Source of the DNA: Desmodesmus armatus
Taxonomy: Eukaryota; Chlorophyta; Chlorophyceae; Sphaeropleales; Scenedesmaceae
Direction of reading: 5' to 3'
NCBI GenBank assembly: GCA_007449985.2
Contig: VIIQ02000714.1
Span: 62,001-126,000, forward strand
Length of the DNA: 64,000 bases
The position numbers were made by a program, and so were the translations under genes. Positions 13,012 to 25,184 of this stretch are shown in pieces (position 1 is the stretch's first letter; each line of letters begins with the position of its first letter). The notes below the pieces were generated by a model. The model saw only the letters and a list, made by a program, of their open reading frames with translations, was not told where the DNA came from and searched no databases.

Positions 13012-14066
13012 GTGCGCGTTCACTGCTGTACAAAGGCTGTCGTTCTTGCTAGCGCTGACCCTAGGGCAGGTGTGTCACTCAGCACCCATCTTAGGACGCA
13101 TGCCGCATGGGTGCATGCCCTTGAGGCCAATGTAGTACATGGGAGGGACAATGCCCCGAGCTTCCATCAGCTATGCTTGTCTAGGGGGATCTTGCGGTGT
13201 TTGGGACGGTACCGGCTTGGCGGACACCACTTGAGTGGACGCCTGCATGGTGGGGGACAACAGCATGGGCGAACCTGCCCCCTCTGCTCTGGTAGGGGGT
13301 TGCGTGCTGAGTGGCATGACACACTTGTAGCCAGGTGTGGGGGGGACAGGCCTGAGGACTTGCTGCATTTTGTCTTAGAGTGCCTCGCATATGATCATAT
13401 CAGGGACAAGTATGCTTCAGTATTTGCCTATGGTGGTGGGGACTCAGTGCAGCGGTGCATGCAGCTTGTGTTCGGCACCACCCACCAAACTCAGCTGGCC
13501 CGTTGCATTGCAGCTATGGACGTGTATAGAAGGCACCTGCTGGGTAAGGGCAATCTGTTTGGGGTGCGCCCTATTCAGCAACCGGACGGCTATGTGGCTG
13601 TTATGCCCTACCCGGCCTGCTTGCACCGTGCGACAAGCTCACCCCTGTCTACGCAGTTGCTCAGGCTCGGGGTACGGCACTCTGACACCTGAGCATTGGC
13701 AGCAGGAGCACTAGTAGTAGCTGTGTTGTGGGTCCTGCTCTGCGTGCTAGCACAGCAAATGATTGGCTTGATCTGTTAACTTCTGCCTATGTTGAGACTT
13801 GTCTGAAAGACTGACCCATGTGTGTGCGTGCACGGTGTGTGGAGACTACCAGCTTGCAGCTGAGTCATGAATGCACGATCCTATACCTGGTGTGTGTGGC
13901 AGTTGCCCTTGGTGGTGTGTGTTTTTTTTGGGGGGCTGGTCTTGTTTGCCGGTCTTGCTTCAGGTTTTTCTTGCAGGTGTGTCTTCCCAGTTCATCCCGT
14001 GTGGAGAGTACCGCTCAGCGGTGAAAGTATCCACTTGTAACAACCTCCCCCCCCCCCAAAAAAAAA
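13012..14066 (+). mobile_element. 5'-truncated non-LTR retrotransposon (LINE) with C-/A-rich tail
   Basis: The open frame 13012-13692 (226 residues) is the C-terminal end of a LINE polyprotein. It has a reverse-transcriptase zinc-binding region: RCLGRYRLGGHHLSGR, then CPLC, then PEDLLHFVLEC and YDHIRDKY, i.e. a Cys-x2-Cys...His-x4-Cys arrangement. No reverse-transcriptase or endonuclease domain precedes it, so the copy is 5'-truncated as is usual for LINEs. The non-coding 3' part runs about 370 bp and ends in a motif at 14021-14050 (GTGAAAGTATCCACTTGTAA) followed by a poly-C then poly-A tail. The same terminal motif with tail recurs at 37153-37198. Confidence 0.75.
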
Positions 14067-14736
14067 CAAAGAAGCAAATGGTTTTGAGCCGCTGCCAGTG
14101 GGTTTACAAAATCACTTTGAGACACGAGTGCGACGCTTCAGCACCACAGCAACCAAGAATCAGCACCTTGGCAACACCCAACCCTAAGACCGCAGATGCC
14201 ACCACCTGCGGCATGATGCCACCACTGACATGCCGTGCAGCACTGCGATCGCCGCCAACACCCGAACAGCATCACCAGATCATTGCGCGTGCGTTCTGCA
14301 TAACAGCATCTGCCATCATCCCATGTCACCACAAGCCCCCATTGACCATGCAAGATTAGTCAACTGATGTAACACAGCACAGCATGCATGACCGTCACTG
14401 ATTGGATACCCTCACTCGTAGCATAGACTTCCGTGAGACTACTGCATAGTGAGCAGGAATAAATCAAAGAGGCTGCTCCTTGCATCATAGTGCTGTCAAT
14501 GCTGCAGTCTTCTGATGAACAGTGAAACATGTGACGTTTCCTCTCATGCAACACCTGACTTCCCTTGACGCCACAAGCCAACACTCAGCAACAGCTCTCC
14601 CAGTCATGCACCCCTCTTCCCTCTCCCTCTCCCTCTCTCGGCACCCAAACAAAAACAGTACACCCCCCCCACACACACACACAGAGAAGCCTCACTGAGG
14701 GCGCCAAGTTACATCAGGTTGCCACAACAACCTGCG
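14067..14736. other. Intergenic, 3' flank of the YjbQ gene
   Basis: No gene is supported. It contains a CT-rich microsatellite (about 14607-14640) and a CA run near 14671-14684. It separates the LINE tail from the stop codon of the minus-strand YjbQ gene. Confidence 0.4.
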
Positions 14737-17700
14737 CTAGCTGCTGCTGCTGCCCTTCTGTCCCACGACCTGTATGCCAACAGTGCGCTTGCGTGGTCCG
14801 TCCAGCTCTACAAGCATCACAGACTGACCGGTCAGGTCCACAACAGCAGCAGCAGCAGCAGCAGCAGCAGTACAATGCACCACACAGCAACAAGACAGCA
14901 GCAGCACACAGCAACAGGTCTGTCATTTCAAGCATGATTGGTGCACCAGGCTGAGGGTCCCTCAGGGACTGCAGTACGCCGCGTACATGTGACATGTCAG
15001 CATTGGCAAAGTGTACAGCCCTGCCGGCAGCTTGCCTGTGTCAACTGTCCTCAAGCTCTGCATTACTGATGACTCATCAGTGTTGAGTGATGAACAACCT
15101 GCACACCCCAAAACCAGCCTGGTAGGTTCAAAGACTGCATGCTTCCAACTTGCATGAACGGCCCCCTGACTATCTGCCATGCTCCCAGGGTTCTGACAGC
15201 CAGGATACTGCAAAATTTGGCGGTGGCCTATTCTCAAGCTGGGCTGGCTAGGCAGCCACCCCACCCTTTTGCATCAACTCTGCCCTCCTCCCCCTTCATC
15301 AGCAGCTCCCCCCCCCCCCCTACTGGTTGGCTGGCAGCTCCCCATCCCCCCTTCCCGCTCCCGGTGCTGGCACCCCCCCCCCCGGCCTGTTGTTGCAACC
15401 ATCTCCCCCCCCCCCCCCCGCAATCCTTATTGCTGGCAGCTCAGCCCCCCCCCCACCCCCCCCCCCCCCCCACCCCACCCCCTCCCTCCCCCCACCCCCG
15501 CAGCTCACCTGCCAGGTGCCAATGCCAGGTCGCCCTGTGTGACCCCCCCCCCCCGCTTGTTGCCAGCTGCTCTCCCGCCCCCAACGCCCCACCCCACCCG
15601 ACCCTCGCTCCCTATTGCTGGCAGCCCCCCCCCCCCCCCCCCCGTGTTGCCGCCACTGGCAGCTCCGCCTGCCCCCCCCCGCCATTGTTACCGGCCGCAA
15701 TTATCATCACTGCGTAGTTGTACAACCAAACGTATATGTTCCTGCAGCTCACCTGCCAGGTGCCGATGGCCAGGTCCCCCTGTGTGATGGGTATGGTCTC
15801 ACTGTTGCCTAGTACCATGGACAGCAGGTGGGAGTGGCATTCTCAGGCTCCTGCGCAGCCCTGGGAAAGATGGGGGGGATCAACATGGCAGTTGTCAGGG
15901 AAGGCATAAGGGAGTCCGCACCCCCTGGTAAAACCAAAAAAGGCATAAGGAAATGTGTGTGTGTGTGTGGGGGGGGGGGATGATCACAGCATGGTGATTG
16001 CTAGGAGTTACAATTTGTTTGAGTTCATCGTAGACCCCAGCACCATGGACAGCAGGTGGGAGTGGGCATTCGCAGGCTCCTGCGCAGCCCTGGAGGCAGC
16101 AAGAAGGGAGGGTACAACCAACACTGTTGACCTGAGGCAACAGGGCGAGGCCAGCAAGCATAAGAGCAGCACCAACGGGACCCAGCCCAGCTGCTGCTTA
16201 CATACTAGCCAACCACTCACCAGCCAACAATGCAGCCAGCAGCCAGGCACCATGCACTTCGCCAGTCATCCCACCACACAATGAACCAGGCAGCCCACCC
16301 ATGCACCCCCCCCTTCACCACCCACTTTAACAAACAGCCAAGCAGCCAGCCTCCCCCCCCTCAACCACCCACCCAGCAAACAGCCAGCCCCCCCCCCCCC
16401 CCCAAAACAGCCAGGCAGCCAGTCCCCCCCCCCCACCACACACCCACCCACCCACCCACCCACACAACAAACAGCCAGCCACCCCCCCCCAAGCTCACCA
16501 TGCCTCCCAGCCCCCCGGCCAGTCTTCTGGTGCCTCCCGTAGGTGCAGGTCGTTGTGCAGGTAGGGGTCCGTGGGGGGCGCCATCTTGCGCAGGAACTGA
16601 AGGCATGCCACACACAAGCAGCGGGGAGGCAGGCGGGCAGGCAGGCACGGAGATGGGCAAACTTACTCACTCAAATAGGTTCTGTGGGTTGCTGCAACAC
16701 TTATGGAAAACTCCAGGGGTGCCATGCACTGCACAAAAGGCACATTCAACGCCCCCCCCCCCCCCGCCCTCACATGCCAGTGTCACCCAGCGGGAGTGGG
16801 AGTCGGGCAAAGTCACTGGTCACTGGTGAGGCTTTTCCTCCGGCCCCCGGCAGTCGCTTTTGCCATATTGCTGTGTATCCGGCCATCGGGAGGCACCCCC
16901 CCCCCCACCCCCAAACATCATGACGTGTACCTGCTGGATGCAACTCATGTGTCAACCCCCACACCCACCCACCCCTCCTCTCCCTCCCTTTCCTCCCCCC
17001 TGCCCACCCCGCCCCCATTCAGGGCCCATGGCGTTACAGAGTGTACCGACCTATAGTATGTCATCCAGCAGCCGTGTTTTCATACTCGTTGATGGCAGGC
17101 AATCTCATTGGTCACTAGTGGGCTTTGCCTCCGGTCCCCCGCAGTCTGTTGTGCCTGACTGCTGTGTATGCCGAAAGCCGGTGAGGCCCTGCCTCTTCTC
17201 CCCCCTACCTTTCCTCCCCCCTCCTTTCTTCCCCCCTCCCAAGCCCATGGTGTGCCTGAAATTGAGGGGGGGTACCTACAAGTACCATTGATACCAACCC
17301 GTCGTATGTCATCCAGCAGGCGTGTCTTATATTCGTTCCGACCCCAGCAGTTGGGTTTGCCTCAGGCTAGGCATTCATCGCGGTGTGTGCGGCCAGCCGG
17401 TGGGACCCCCCAACCCCCCCTCTCCCCCCCTCTCCGTCCCTCTCCCCCCCCCCCCCCTTCTTCCTGCACCCCGTCCCCCCCCCCCCGTTAGGGTCCATGG
17501 TATTCCAGAAGAAAAAGAAAGTGTACCAACCTGTCGTATGTCATCCAGCAGGCGTGTCTCATACTCGTTGATGGCAGGCAACCACATTGGTCACTAGTGG
17601 GCTTTGCCTCCGCACCTGGCAGATGAATTTTTGCCTGATTGCTGTGTGTGCGGCCAACCGGTGGGGGCCTCCCCCACCCCCACCACACACATCTCCCTCT

Positions 17701-19012
17701 CTTCCCCACCACTTTCTCCCCCTCCCCGCTCCCTCACCCCTGTCTCCCCCCCCCCCCATTCTCCCCCTATTTAACCCACTTTCCGGGCCCATGGTATTCC
17801 TGGTATAACTCAAACCGGGGTACCCACCTGTCGTATGTCATCCAGCAGTCGTGTCTCATACTCGTTGATGGCCACTGCTGTGGTGGTGTGTCGCGACAGC
17901 ACATTGACAAAGCCCTCACTCACACCCAGCTGCTGCACCTGCTGCCTGATTTGGGGGGTGATGTCAAACAGGGCAATGCCTGCAACAGGGGGTGCGAAGG
18001 CAGTGTGTGCTTTCAAAGCAAGTGACATGTGACTTGTGTGTACGGCTGATGGTGACGATAGTAGTCGCGGGGCCGACACTGGTGGCAGACAATGCGGGGG
18101 GGGGGGGGGAGCGGAGAGAGAAGGGGGGGAGGGGAGTAAGGGGGGGGGGGGTGAGGGGGCTCTTACTCACACCCAGCTGCTGTACCTGCTGCTGAATGGT
18201 GGGGGTGATGTCAAACAGGGCGATGCCTGCACAAGGGGTGCCACCACAGTGCGTGTTGACACATGACTTGTGTGAAAGGCTGATGGTGGTGGTAGTAGGG
18301 TCAGGGGATAACACTGCTGGGAAAGGTTTGGTGGGGCGGTGAGACACTAAGATGTGTGTGTGTGCGTGCATATGTAAGCCAGAGGCTGCTGGCAACCTGG
18401 TAGGAGGGTTGCACCTATCAGCGGCTGCCACAGCTGTTGCTGGGATACTGCTGAGAACCAGGCAGTGAATCCAGCTGCTGTATTGCAATGTAGCCTACAC
18501 AGAGACTCCCGCCACAGCGTACTCCCCCCCCCCCCCCCCCACACACACACACTATGAAGACACACACCATCGTCCGACGAGGTTGGCAACCTGTATCACA
18601 CCACTCCTGAACTCGATCAGGGCCACGCCTGATCGCCCTTGCAGGAACCAAACCAGGCTCATAGGGTAATTTACACTCACTCCCCCCCCCCCCCCGTTCT
18701 CACCCTTGCTCCCCCCCCCCCCCCCCGCGTTCCCCTCGCCCTCTACCCTGCCCACCTGGCTTTGTTTCCAGCTCGATCTGTGTATAGTGGTACACTTGCT
18801 GCTGCTGCTGATCCTGTATGATGGAATTGCCAACCAAGAGAGCACAGTGTAAGAGAAGCAAAGCAGGTGCACTTGGGTCACACTACGGTAGCGCCAGCAC
18901 CCACCCCCACCTTTGTAGTGCTGACAGAAGCAGCACGAGTTTGAACCCTCCGAGGTGCAATTACACCACCTTGAAAAGGTGCAGAGCTGTGTCTTACAGC
19001 GGTGGCCTGCAT
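14737..19012 (-). CDS. yjbQ: YjbQ/UPF0047 family protein, probably plastid-targeted
   Basis: Family members fold as a small beta-barrel; E. coli YjbQ has weak (secondary) thiamine-phosphate synthase activity, but the natural role is unsettled. Exons in phase: 19012-18911, 18813-18756, 17979-17828, 16596-16499, 15860-15753, 14823-14737, giving about 216 residues. Exon 1 is a 34-residue Arg/Ser/Ala-rich, acid-free leader that looks like a chloroplast transit peptide. The core has the family hallmarks in order: GIALFDITPQI, SRHTTTAVAINE, YLHNDLHLR, PEDWPGGWEAW, NAHSHLLSMVLG, IPITQGDLAIGTWQ, LVELDGPRKRTVGIQV. Exon 5 is 108 nt where 109 is expected: one G is missing near 15836-15837 compared with its duplicate at about 16066, so this is either an assembly error or an inactivating deletion. 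The introns hold many decayed copies of its own exons. The gene is divergent to the BRCA1-like gene, 368 bp between starts. Confidence 0.85.
15503..16107 (-). repeat. Three copies of YjbQ exon 5 (one near-full, two partial)
   Basis: The 5' half of exon 5 (acceptor plus AAQEPANAHSHLLSMVLG) occurs at 16089-16036 and then diverges into a stop. The near-full exon is at 15860-15753. A 3' part (TQGDLA...GTWQ followed by donor GTGAGC) recurs at about 15535-15503, missing one base. Poly-C runs and inter-copy spacer separate them. Only the middle copy can connect exon 4 to exon 6. Confidence 0.8.
16800..17880 (-). repeat. Tandem array of 230-300 bp units containing copies of the YjbQ exon-3 donor edge
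   Basis: The 3' part of exon 3 (AINEYETRLLDDIRQ) is followed by decayed copies at 17575-17531, 17337-17300 and 17096-17051. Units also share a spacer with GGTCACTAGTGGGCTTTGCC (seen near 17109 and 17587, diverged near 16820), a CTGTGTGTGCGGCC-like motif and a long poly-C stretch. The true exon is the unit at 17979-17828; the others keep only the last 35-45 nt and a GT-like border. Confidence 0.8.
18171..18640 (-). repeat. Upstream copies of the YjbQ exon-3 acceptor edge
   Basis: Copy 18226-18171 encodes GIALFDITPTIQQQVQQLG after a perfect acceptor and ends at GTGAGT, which is still coding sequence in the true exon. A second, more diverged copy starts at about 18628 (GVALIEFRSGVIQVANL). Flanking spacer (AGGCTGATGGTG) is also shared between 18040-18060 and 18275-18295. 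Either copy could be spliced in phase from exon 2, but neither continues into the His motif. Confidence 0.7.
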
Positions 19013-19380
19013 TGGTGCTTGCTGCTGCTAAGGTGGAGGATGGCAGAAAGCAGTTTGCAACTGTGCGGGTGTGCAGAGGGGTAAAATGCCGTACTGTTGC
19101 TAGAATGACAGCAAGAGAGTTTTCGAGAGGGTTGCGGGTTGCAAGAGCAATCGTTCGTGCAACAGCGGTTCAGGGCTTGGTTTGAATTGAATTGCTGAGG
19201 GCCAGCTCCCATGCGCTTGAGGCAAGGTGCAGTAAGGTGCAGGAAGCGTGTGCTTGTTCGGCCGCAAGGTTATCGGCCCCAGAAGTCAGCAAGGCCGTCT
19301 GAAAGCAAACTTGAGGACAGGAACAACTGACTCAAATTCCCTTCTCTCTCACCATCATACTTGACACACCACACAACAGC
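19013..19380. promoter_or_regulatory. Shared upstream region of a head-to-head gene pair
   Basis: The 368 bp between the ATG of the YjbQ gene (minus, 19012) and the ATG of the RING-BRCT gene (plus, 19381) must hold both promoters and 5' leaders unless hidden 5' exons exist. No clear TATA box or known motif was recognised. Confidence 0.5.
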
Positions 19381-22300
19381 ATGGATGTTGAAGAAACTAG
19401 CAGCGTGACGGTGGAGCATGCCCTCTACCAGCTTGGAAAGGAGCTCACATGCTCCATCTGGTAAGGATCTGATGCTGTTGCTACTGGTCTTTATTGTGAC
19501 ACAGAACGCCTGACTTGATGCGGTGACTGTCGAAAGGATATTGTTTGTCAATTGATATGTGACCGCCTATTGCAACTCTGCTGACTGGCTGCAGCTTGAG
19601 CATCATGCACACCCCCTGTGCTAGGCTGCCCTGCTGCCACTACTTCTGCAAGTGAGTTCGATGCACGCTTCAGTTGCTTTGTGAAGTGACTTACTATGTG
19701 CAGACGTTCCAGTCCATACAAGCAATGGTCATGCAAAACAGCCTGCAGGTTTCACAGCTGCAGAGTACCCCGCTGCGACTGACATGGTTTGACAGGCAGA
19801 CACCTATGGCACAACACATCACATTGCCATAACAGGGCCACCTACCGGCCAGCCTACAGGACAGGTGCTGCTGCGAGACCATGTCCAGGGGTGTGCATGC
19901 ATGTGCGTGGGGGGGGGGGTCCAAGAGATGCCCAACAGTCACATGCAGTCCTGCTGCTGGCCACCGAAGTCTCCTGCTGTTGTTACTACTGCCACCAACG
20001 CCGCTGCCCTCCTGTTGTGCTACTGATGTCACTTCAGGGAGTGCATCCAGCAATCCCTCAGGGTCAAGCCCAATTGCCCCATCTGCAAGAGTGCCACAAA
20101 TCGGCGGGACGTCTTTGAAGACGAAAAGGTTGACCGAATCGTGGGGCTGTACGCATCCATAGAGGCAGCACTGGGGCAGCAGCTGTTGTGCACACAGTTG
20201 CCACCAGAAGCAGCAGCTGTGCTGGCCGCGCCCAAGCAGCAGCCACCCAAGCAGAGACGCAGCTCCAAGCAGCAACAGCAGCAGCAGGAAGATGCGCATG
20301 GCCCTGTCCAGCAGGACAGGGAGACGCACCCCAGGAGCCCAGCAGCAGCCTGCAGCCTTCCTACAGATGCAGCAGCAGCAGAAGAGAACGACAGCAGTCC
20401 ACAGCAGCAGCAGAAGAACCTGCAGGATGGACCAGCATGTGAGGCTGCTACAGCCCAGCACACAGCGTGCAAGCTGCTCCGTGCTGACAGCTGTGCTGAC
20501 TCTGTCCCCTCCTGGATCAAGGCCCATGCAGTCACTGACCCCCTTGTGCTGCTGTCACAGCAAGACACGGCAGGCACTAAGCATCAGGCAGAGGCTGCCA
20601 CTGCTGCTGGGGACACAGCAGCAGGGGATGCACACCCTGCTGCTGCAGCAGCAGCGGGCGGTGACGCCCCGGCAGCCGCCAGAGCAACAGCAGCAGCAGC
20701 AGGTGGTAAGGCTGGCAGCAGTGGAGGTGGCAGGCGCCGGCGGTCCAGCAAAGCAGAAAAGACTGCTGCTGCTGCTGCTGACACATCAGCAGAAGCGGCA
20801 CCTGCAAAACGCAACTCAGCAGCAGCAGCAGGAGGAGAAGTCCTACCAGCAGCGTGTGCTGACACCCCTGCTGGACAGCAGCAGGAAGCAGCAGCAGCAG
20901 CAGCAGAGGAGTGCCGCCAAGCCATGGGTCCTCCCCCAAACAGGCCAGCAGCAGCTGCTGCTGCTGGCTCTGGTGCTGCTGAAGCAGTAACAACAGCAGC
21001 AGCAGCAGCTGCTACTGCAGATGGTGCAGATGGTACAGATGGTGCTGAGGGTCAGCAGCAGAGTCACAGCGACCAGCTGTGTGGTGTGGCAGCAGCCAGT
21101 CAAGGCCAGGACGGGCCGAAGTACAGGTAGGCAGGAGGTCCCTGGCGTTGAATTACAGTACTGCCGGCCCCGGTGCTTGGTGTGCTGAGGCAGGGCATGT
21201 GGTGTCTGCTGTGCTGTGCTCTTGTGTGTGCTGCGGTGTGCTGTGGCACGGCGTGTGGTGTCTGTTGTGCTGTGCTCTTGTGTGTGCTGCGGCTGCCACC
21301 ATTTCAAGCTCTGTGCAGTGCTCTGCTGTGCTGATCAAGCTCCATGGCCCAGACACGCAAGCCTCATGTGCCGTGGCCTCCATTATGTGCTCGGCTGTTT
21401 GTCACGAGAGGCCATGTGCCATGTAATATGCTGTGGGCTGTGCTGAGTGCTATCCTGTCCGTGCTGTGCCGTGTGCATGTATGCAGGTCTTGGCTGAGGG
21501 GCTGCGGCTGGAGGACTTACCTGCTGCGCCATGTGCTGTGTTGAATCCTAATCTATTCATGCTGTGCCTTGTGCATGTGTGCAGGTCGTGTCTGAGGGGC
21601 TTGCGGCTCGAGAACTGGCCTGCTGTGCCATGTGCTGTCTGCCAAGCTGACTGGGATACTGTTCATCCAGACAGAATTGTTTGTCTGCAACCTGTACATA
21701 AATGCTGATCAAACACGTCCCTGTGCCGTGTGCATGTATGCAGGTCTTGGTTGAGGGGGCTGCGGCTGGAGGACCTACCCGCTGAGGAGCTTCACCCCCT
21801 GAGCAGCAGCAGCACAGGCATGATGAGTGGCAAGAGGGACAGCCTGGCAGGCGGCGACTCACAGCAGCAGCAGCAGCAGCAGCACAAGGAAGGGCCCAGG
21901 GCGAGGCGGGGCAGGCAGGGGCAGGGACAGCAGCAGCAGATGGAGGTTGAGGTACAGTCGACTGCCACACCACCAGATGGTTGTACAGCAGAAGCAGGGA
22001 CAGGGGCTGCTGGTGATGGTGCTGATGGTGGTGGTGGTGGTAGCGACACCCAGAAGCAGCAGGCACGTGGTGCTGCTGCTGCTGGTGGTGGTGGTGGCGG
22101 TGGTGGCAGCAGTGGGAAGAAGCGCAAGGCGGCTGCAGCAGCAGCAGGAGGCAGCGGTGGCCCTGGCAGCAGCAAGCAGGCACGCGGTGGCGGCAGCGGC
22201 AGGGGCAAGGCTGCAGCGGCTGCTGCTGCTGGTGGGCGCAAGCAGATGAGTATGTACAGCTTCATGGCCAGCACACAGCAGGACTGCGCTGGCAGCCAGG

Positions 22301-25151
22301 CAGCACCTGGGAGGCCCCACTCTGGCGAACAGCAGCAGCAGGACCAGGAAGAGCGGCACCAAGGGCAGCAGCAGCAGCAGGGGGAGGCCGAGGAGCAGCA
22401 GCAGCAGCAGCAGCAGTTGTTGCAGGAGCAAGAGGAGGAGCAGCAGGGTGCGGCTGCTGATGCAGCAGAGGAGGTAATGTTGGATGGTGGTGAGGGAGGG
22501 AATGATGTGGTGGCAGATACCACAGCAGCAGCAGCAGCTATGCAGCAGCAGGGGGAGCAGGGGGAGCATGATGCTGTGTTGCAAGCAGCAGCAGCTGATG
22601 CACTAGAAGACAGCGATGCAGATGACGCTGCTGCTGCTGCTGATGGTGGTGCTGGCTGCGACAGAGGGTCTGGCCAAGCTGGCACCTCTGCTGGAGCAGC
22701 AGCGGCTGCTGCTGCTCCTAATGCTGCTCCTAATGCTGCTCCTAATGCTGCTCCTAATGCTGCTCCTAATGCGGCTCCTAATGCTGCTCCTAATGCGGCT
22801 CCTAATGCTGCTCCTAATGCTGCTCCTAATGCGGCTCCTAATGCGGCTCCTAATGCGGCTCCTAATGTCGGTGGTGCCAAAGCTGCAGGCACTGGGGGTG
22901 CAGCAGGCAGCAGCGGCGGCGGCAGACGCAGGAGTTCCCTGAAGTCTGCAGCTGCCCCCACTGCTGCTGGTGCTGCAACTGCTGCTGCTGCTGCTGGGAC
23001 GACAGCAGGCGAGGGTGTGCCTGCTAGCGGCTGCGGCAGCAGTGGTGGCAGCAGCAGGCGGCGTGTGCCTGCCCGTCTGCAGCCCTGGAGCTGCTCTGCC
23101 TGCACCTTTGAGAATGCAGGGACGGTGAGCAAGTGCACGGTGTGCAAGACCCCCAGGGGCCGGGCAGAGCCTGACTGGAAGCTGGCATTGCAGCAGGAGG
23201 AGCTGCTGTTGGAGCTACAGGAGCAAGCAGCTGTGGATGCAACAGCAGCAGCAGCAGCAGCAGCTCCTGGTGAGGGGGCGGCAGCAGAAGCAGCAGGGGG
23301 TGTGACTGATGCAGCGGCTGGACCAGCAGCAGCAGCAGCAGCGGCGGTGGCGGCTGGGGGTGATGGTGAGGGTGTAGAGGGTCAAAGGGTTGCGGGAGGT
23401 GGGACTGCTGGTGGTGCTGGTGCTACGCTGCCAGAAGGGGTGCAGAGTGGGGGTAAGAGCCGGAACAGCGGGGGGCGAGCCGCTGGCAGTGGCGGCAGCA
23501 AGAGGGCGGCAGGCAGCGGCAAGCAGCAAACTCCTGAGGCCCCCATCTGCCGCCCAGCAGCAGCAGCAGCGGGAGGAGGAGGGCCCTGCAGTGGGCGCAA
23601 GCCGCCAGCAGGCAGTGCAAGCAAACTGCCAGCAGCGGCAGCCTTCACCACACCGCCTGCTGCTGTGTCCTTGGGGGCGGCAAAGGCCGCTGCTCTCACA
23701 GGTAGCGGCGGTGCTAAGCGCCCCGGTTCGAATCCTACCGGTCTCACTGCCAAAAAACGGCCGTCGCCTGCTGCAGCAGCTGCAGGCTGCGAGGGTGAAG
23801 CAGGGAATGACCTCAAGTCAGGGGACAGGGGTGGGGGCAGCAGTGCAAAGCGGCAGAAGGTGACCAAGCAGGTGCAGCTGTGCTTCAGCCCCCCTGCAGC
23901 AGTCTCTCAGGGCACAGGGAATGCCCCTGGTGAGGGCTTGCAGCAGAAGCACACTGCGGGCGGCGATGCAGCAGGACGGAGCAGAAGCAAGGGTAGCAGC
24001 CAGAGGCCTGGAGGGGGGTCCCAGTCACAGGGGGCAGCAGCAGCAGCGGCAGCAGCAGCAGGAGGGGCGACCCCGGGGCCCAAGGGAGGGGTGGTGCTTG
24101 TGGGGTCTGGGTTGTCTGATGGTGACAAGGCAGCACTCAAGAAGCTTGCTGCTGCGACAGGTGAGTGTGGTAGAGATTAGTCATCGGGGGTTAGTCATGA
24201 TTTTTACAAGGGGCAGGTACTGTTTCCGCCTGTTGCCTCGTTGTGTCGTGAGTGACGGTCAGACGCGGCTGGGCCAAGAAACGGGGATGGGTGGGATGCC
24301 TGGGTCTTCCTTACACTCTCTGCTTGGAGGCATCCTGACATTAGGACCACAGGTCATTCACTCACTCACTCATTCAGTCACTCTTGCACACACACTCTTT
24401 GCACTTGCACACACAGTTCCTTACATGGTAAGCTGTGCAAGGTCTGATGCTCACAATGTGTCGCACCCATGCTTTGATTGCATCAGATGTATGACGCTTT
24501 TCGGCCTATAACCCCCTTATCAGTCCAAGTGTCTTTTTTTTGAAAGGTACAATCAGGTCTCACACACTCTGTGCTGCAGGAGGCCGTGTGAGTGAAGCCT
24601 GGTCGGCTGCGGCCACCCATGTGGTGTGTGCTGTGAATGAGAACAGGGAGGCACGGCGGACCCTCAAATACATGCAGGTTCGTCTGGCTTGGATGAAAGG
24701 CACTCTCAATAGTCCAGCACTAGCTGCCACAAAGTATTTTGATCCTGCAGCCACAACGAAGCAGGCTTGTTGCACGCAGCACAATGCTCCCTGCTGTCAG
24801 GTCTGCCAGTAGTTTTTGAGCACCTTCACCTTACCTGCCCCTTGCATCCAATGTGCGTCACCAGGTTTGCTGGTTTGTTGCTTGTGAAAGAGCAGACGTT
24901 GCAGCTGAAATGTTTCGCATGGCTTGGTGCTCTGAGCGCAGCTAAGACCAGCTTAGAGCCCGTGTGATAAGGATCTTGTCTGTTGGCAACTGATCATCGG
25001 ACTGCTGCCGCTGCTGCTGCTGCCTCTCTGGTTCAATCCTCAGTGTTTTGTTCCTTTTGGTTTGTTCTGCCATCTCCGTGAAAATCAGTGAATGGCTGGC
25101 ATGAGCTCTTAAGCTTCATAGCTACAGGTGTAACTTTGACTTATTGACTGA

Positions 25152-25184
<33 letters not shown>

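Noticed and set aside
15139..15787. Plus-strand Pro-rich open frames
   Set aside because: They are translations of poly-C tracts in introns of the minus-strand YjbQ gene.
21792..23147. Long antisense open frame (451 codons) opposite the RING-BRCT exon 4
   Set aside because: It is the mirror of CAG/GCT-rich coding sequence, contains only Ala/Cys/Leu/Ser-rich runs, and the sense strand has clear domains.
23725..23745. GGTTCGAATCC, a perfect tRNA B-box-like motif
   Set aside because: It lies inside coding exon 4 of the RING-BRCT gene and no T stem, acceptor stem or anticodon arm can be paired around it.
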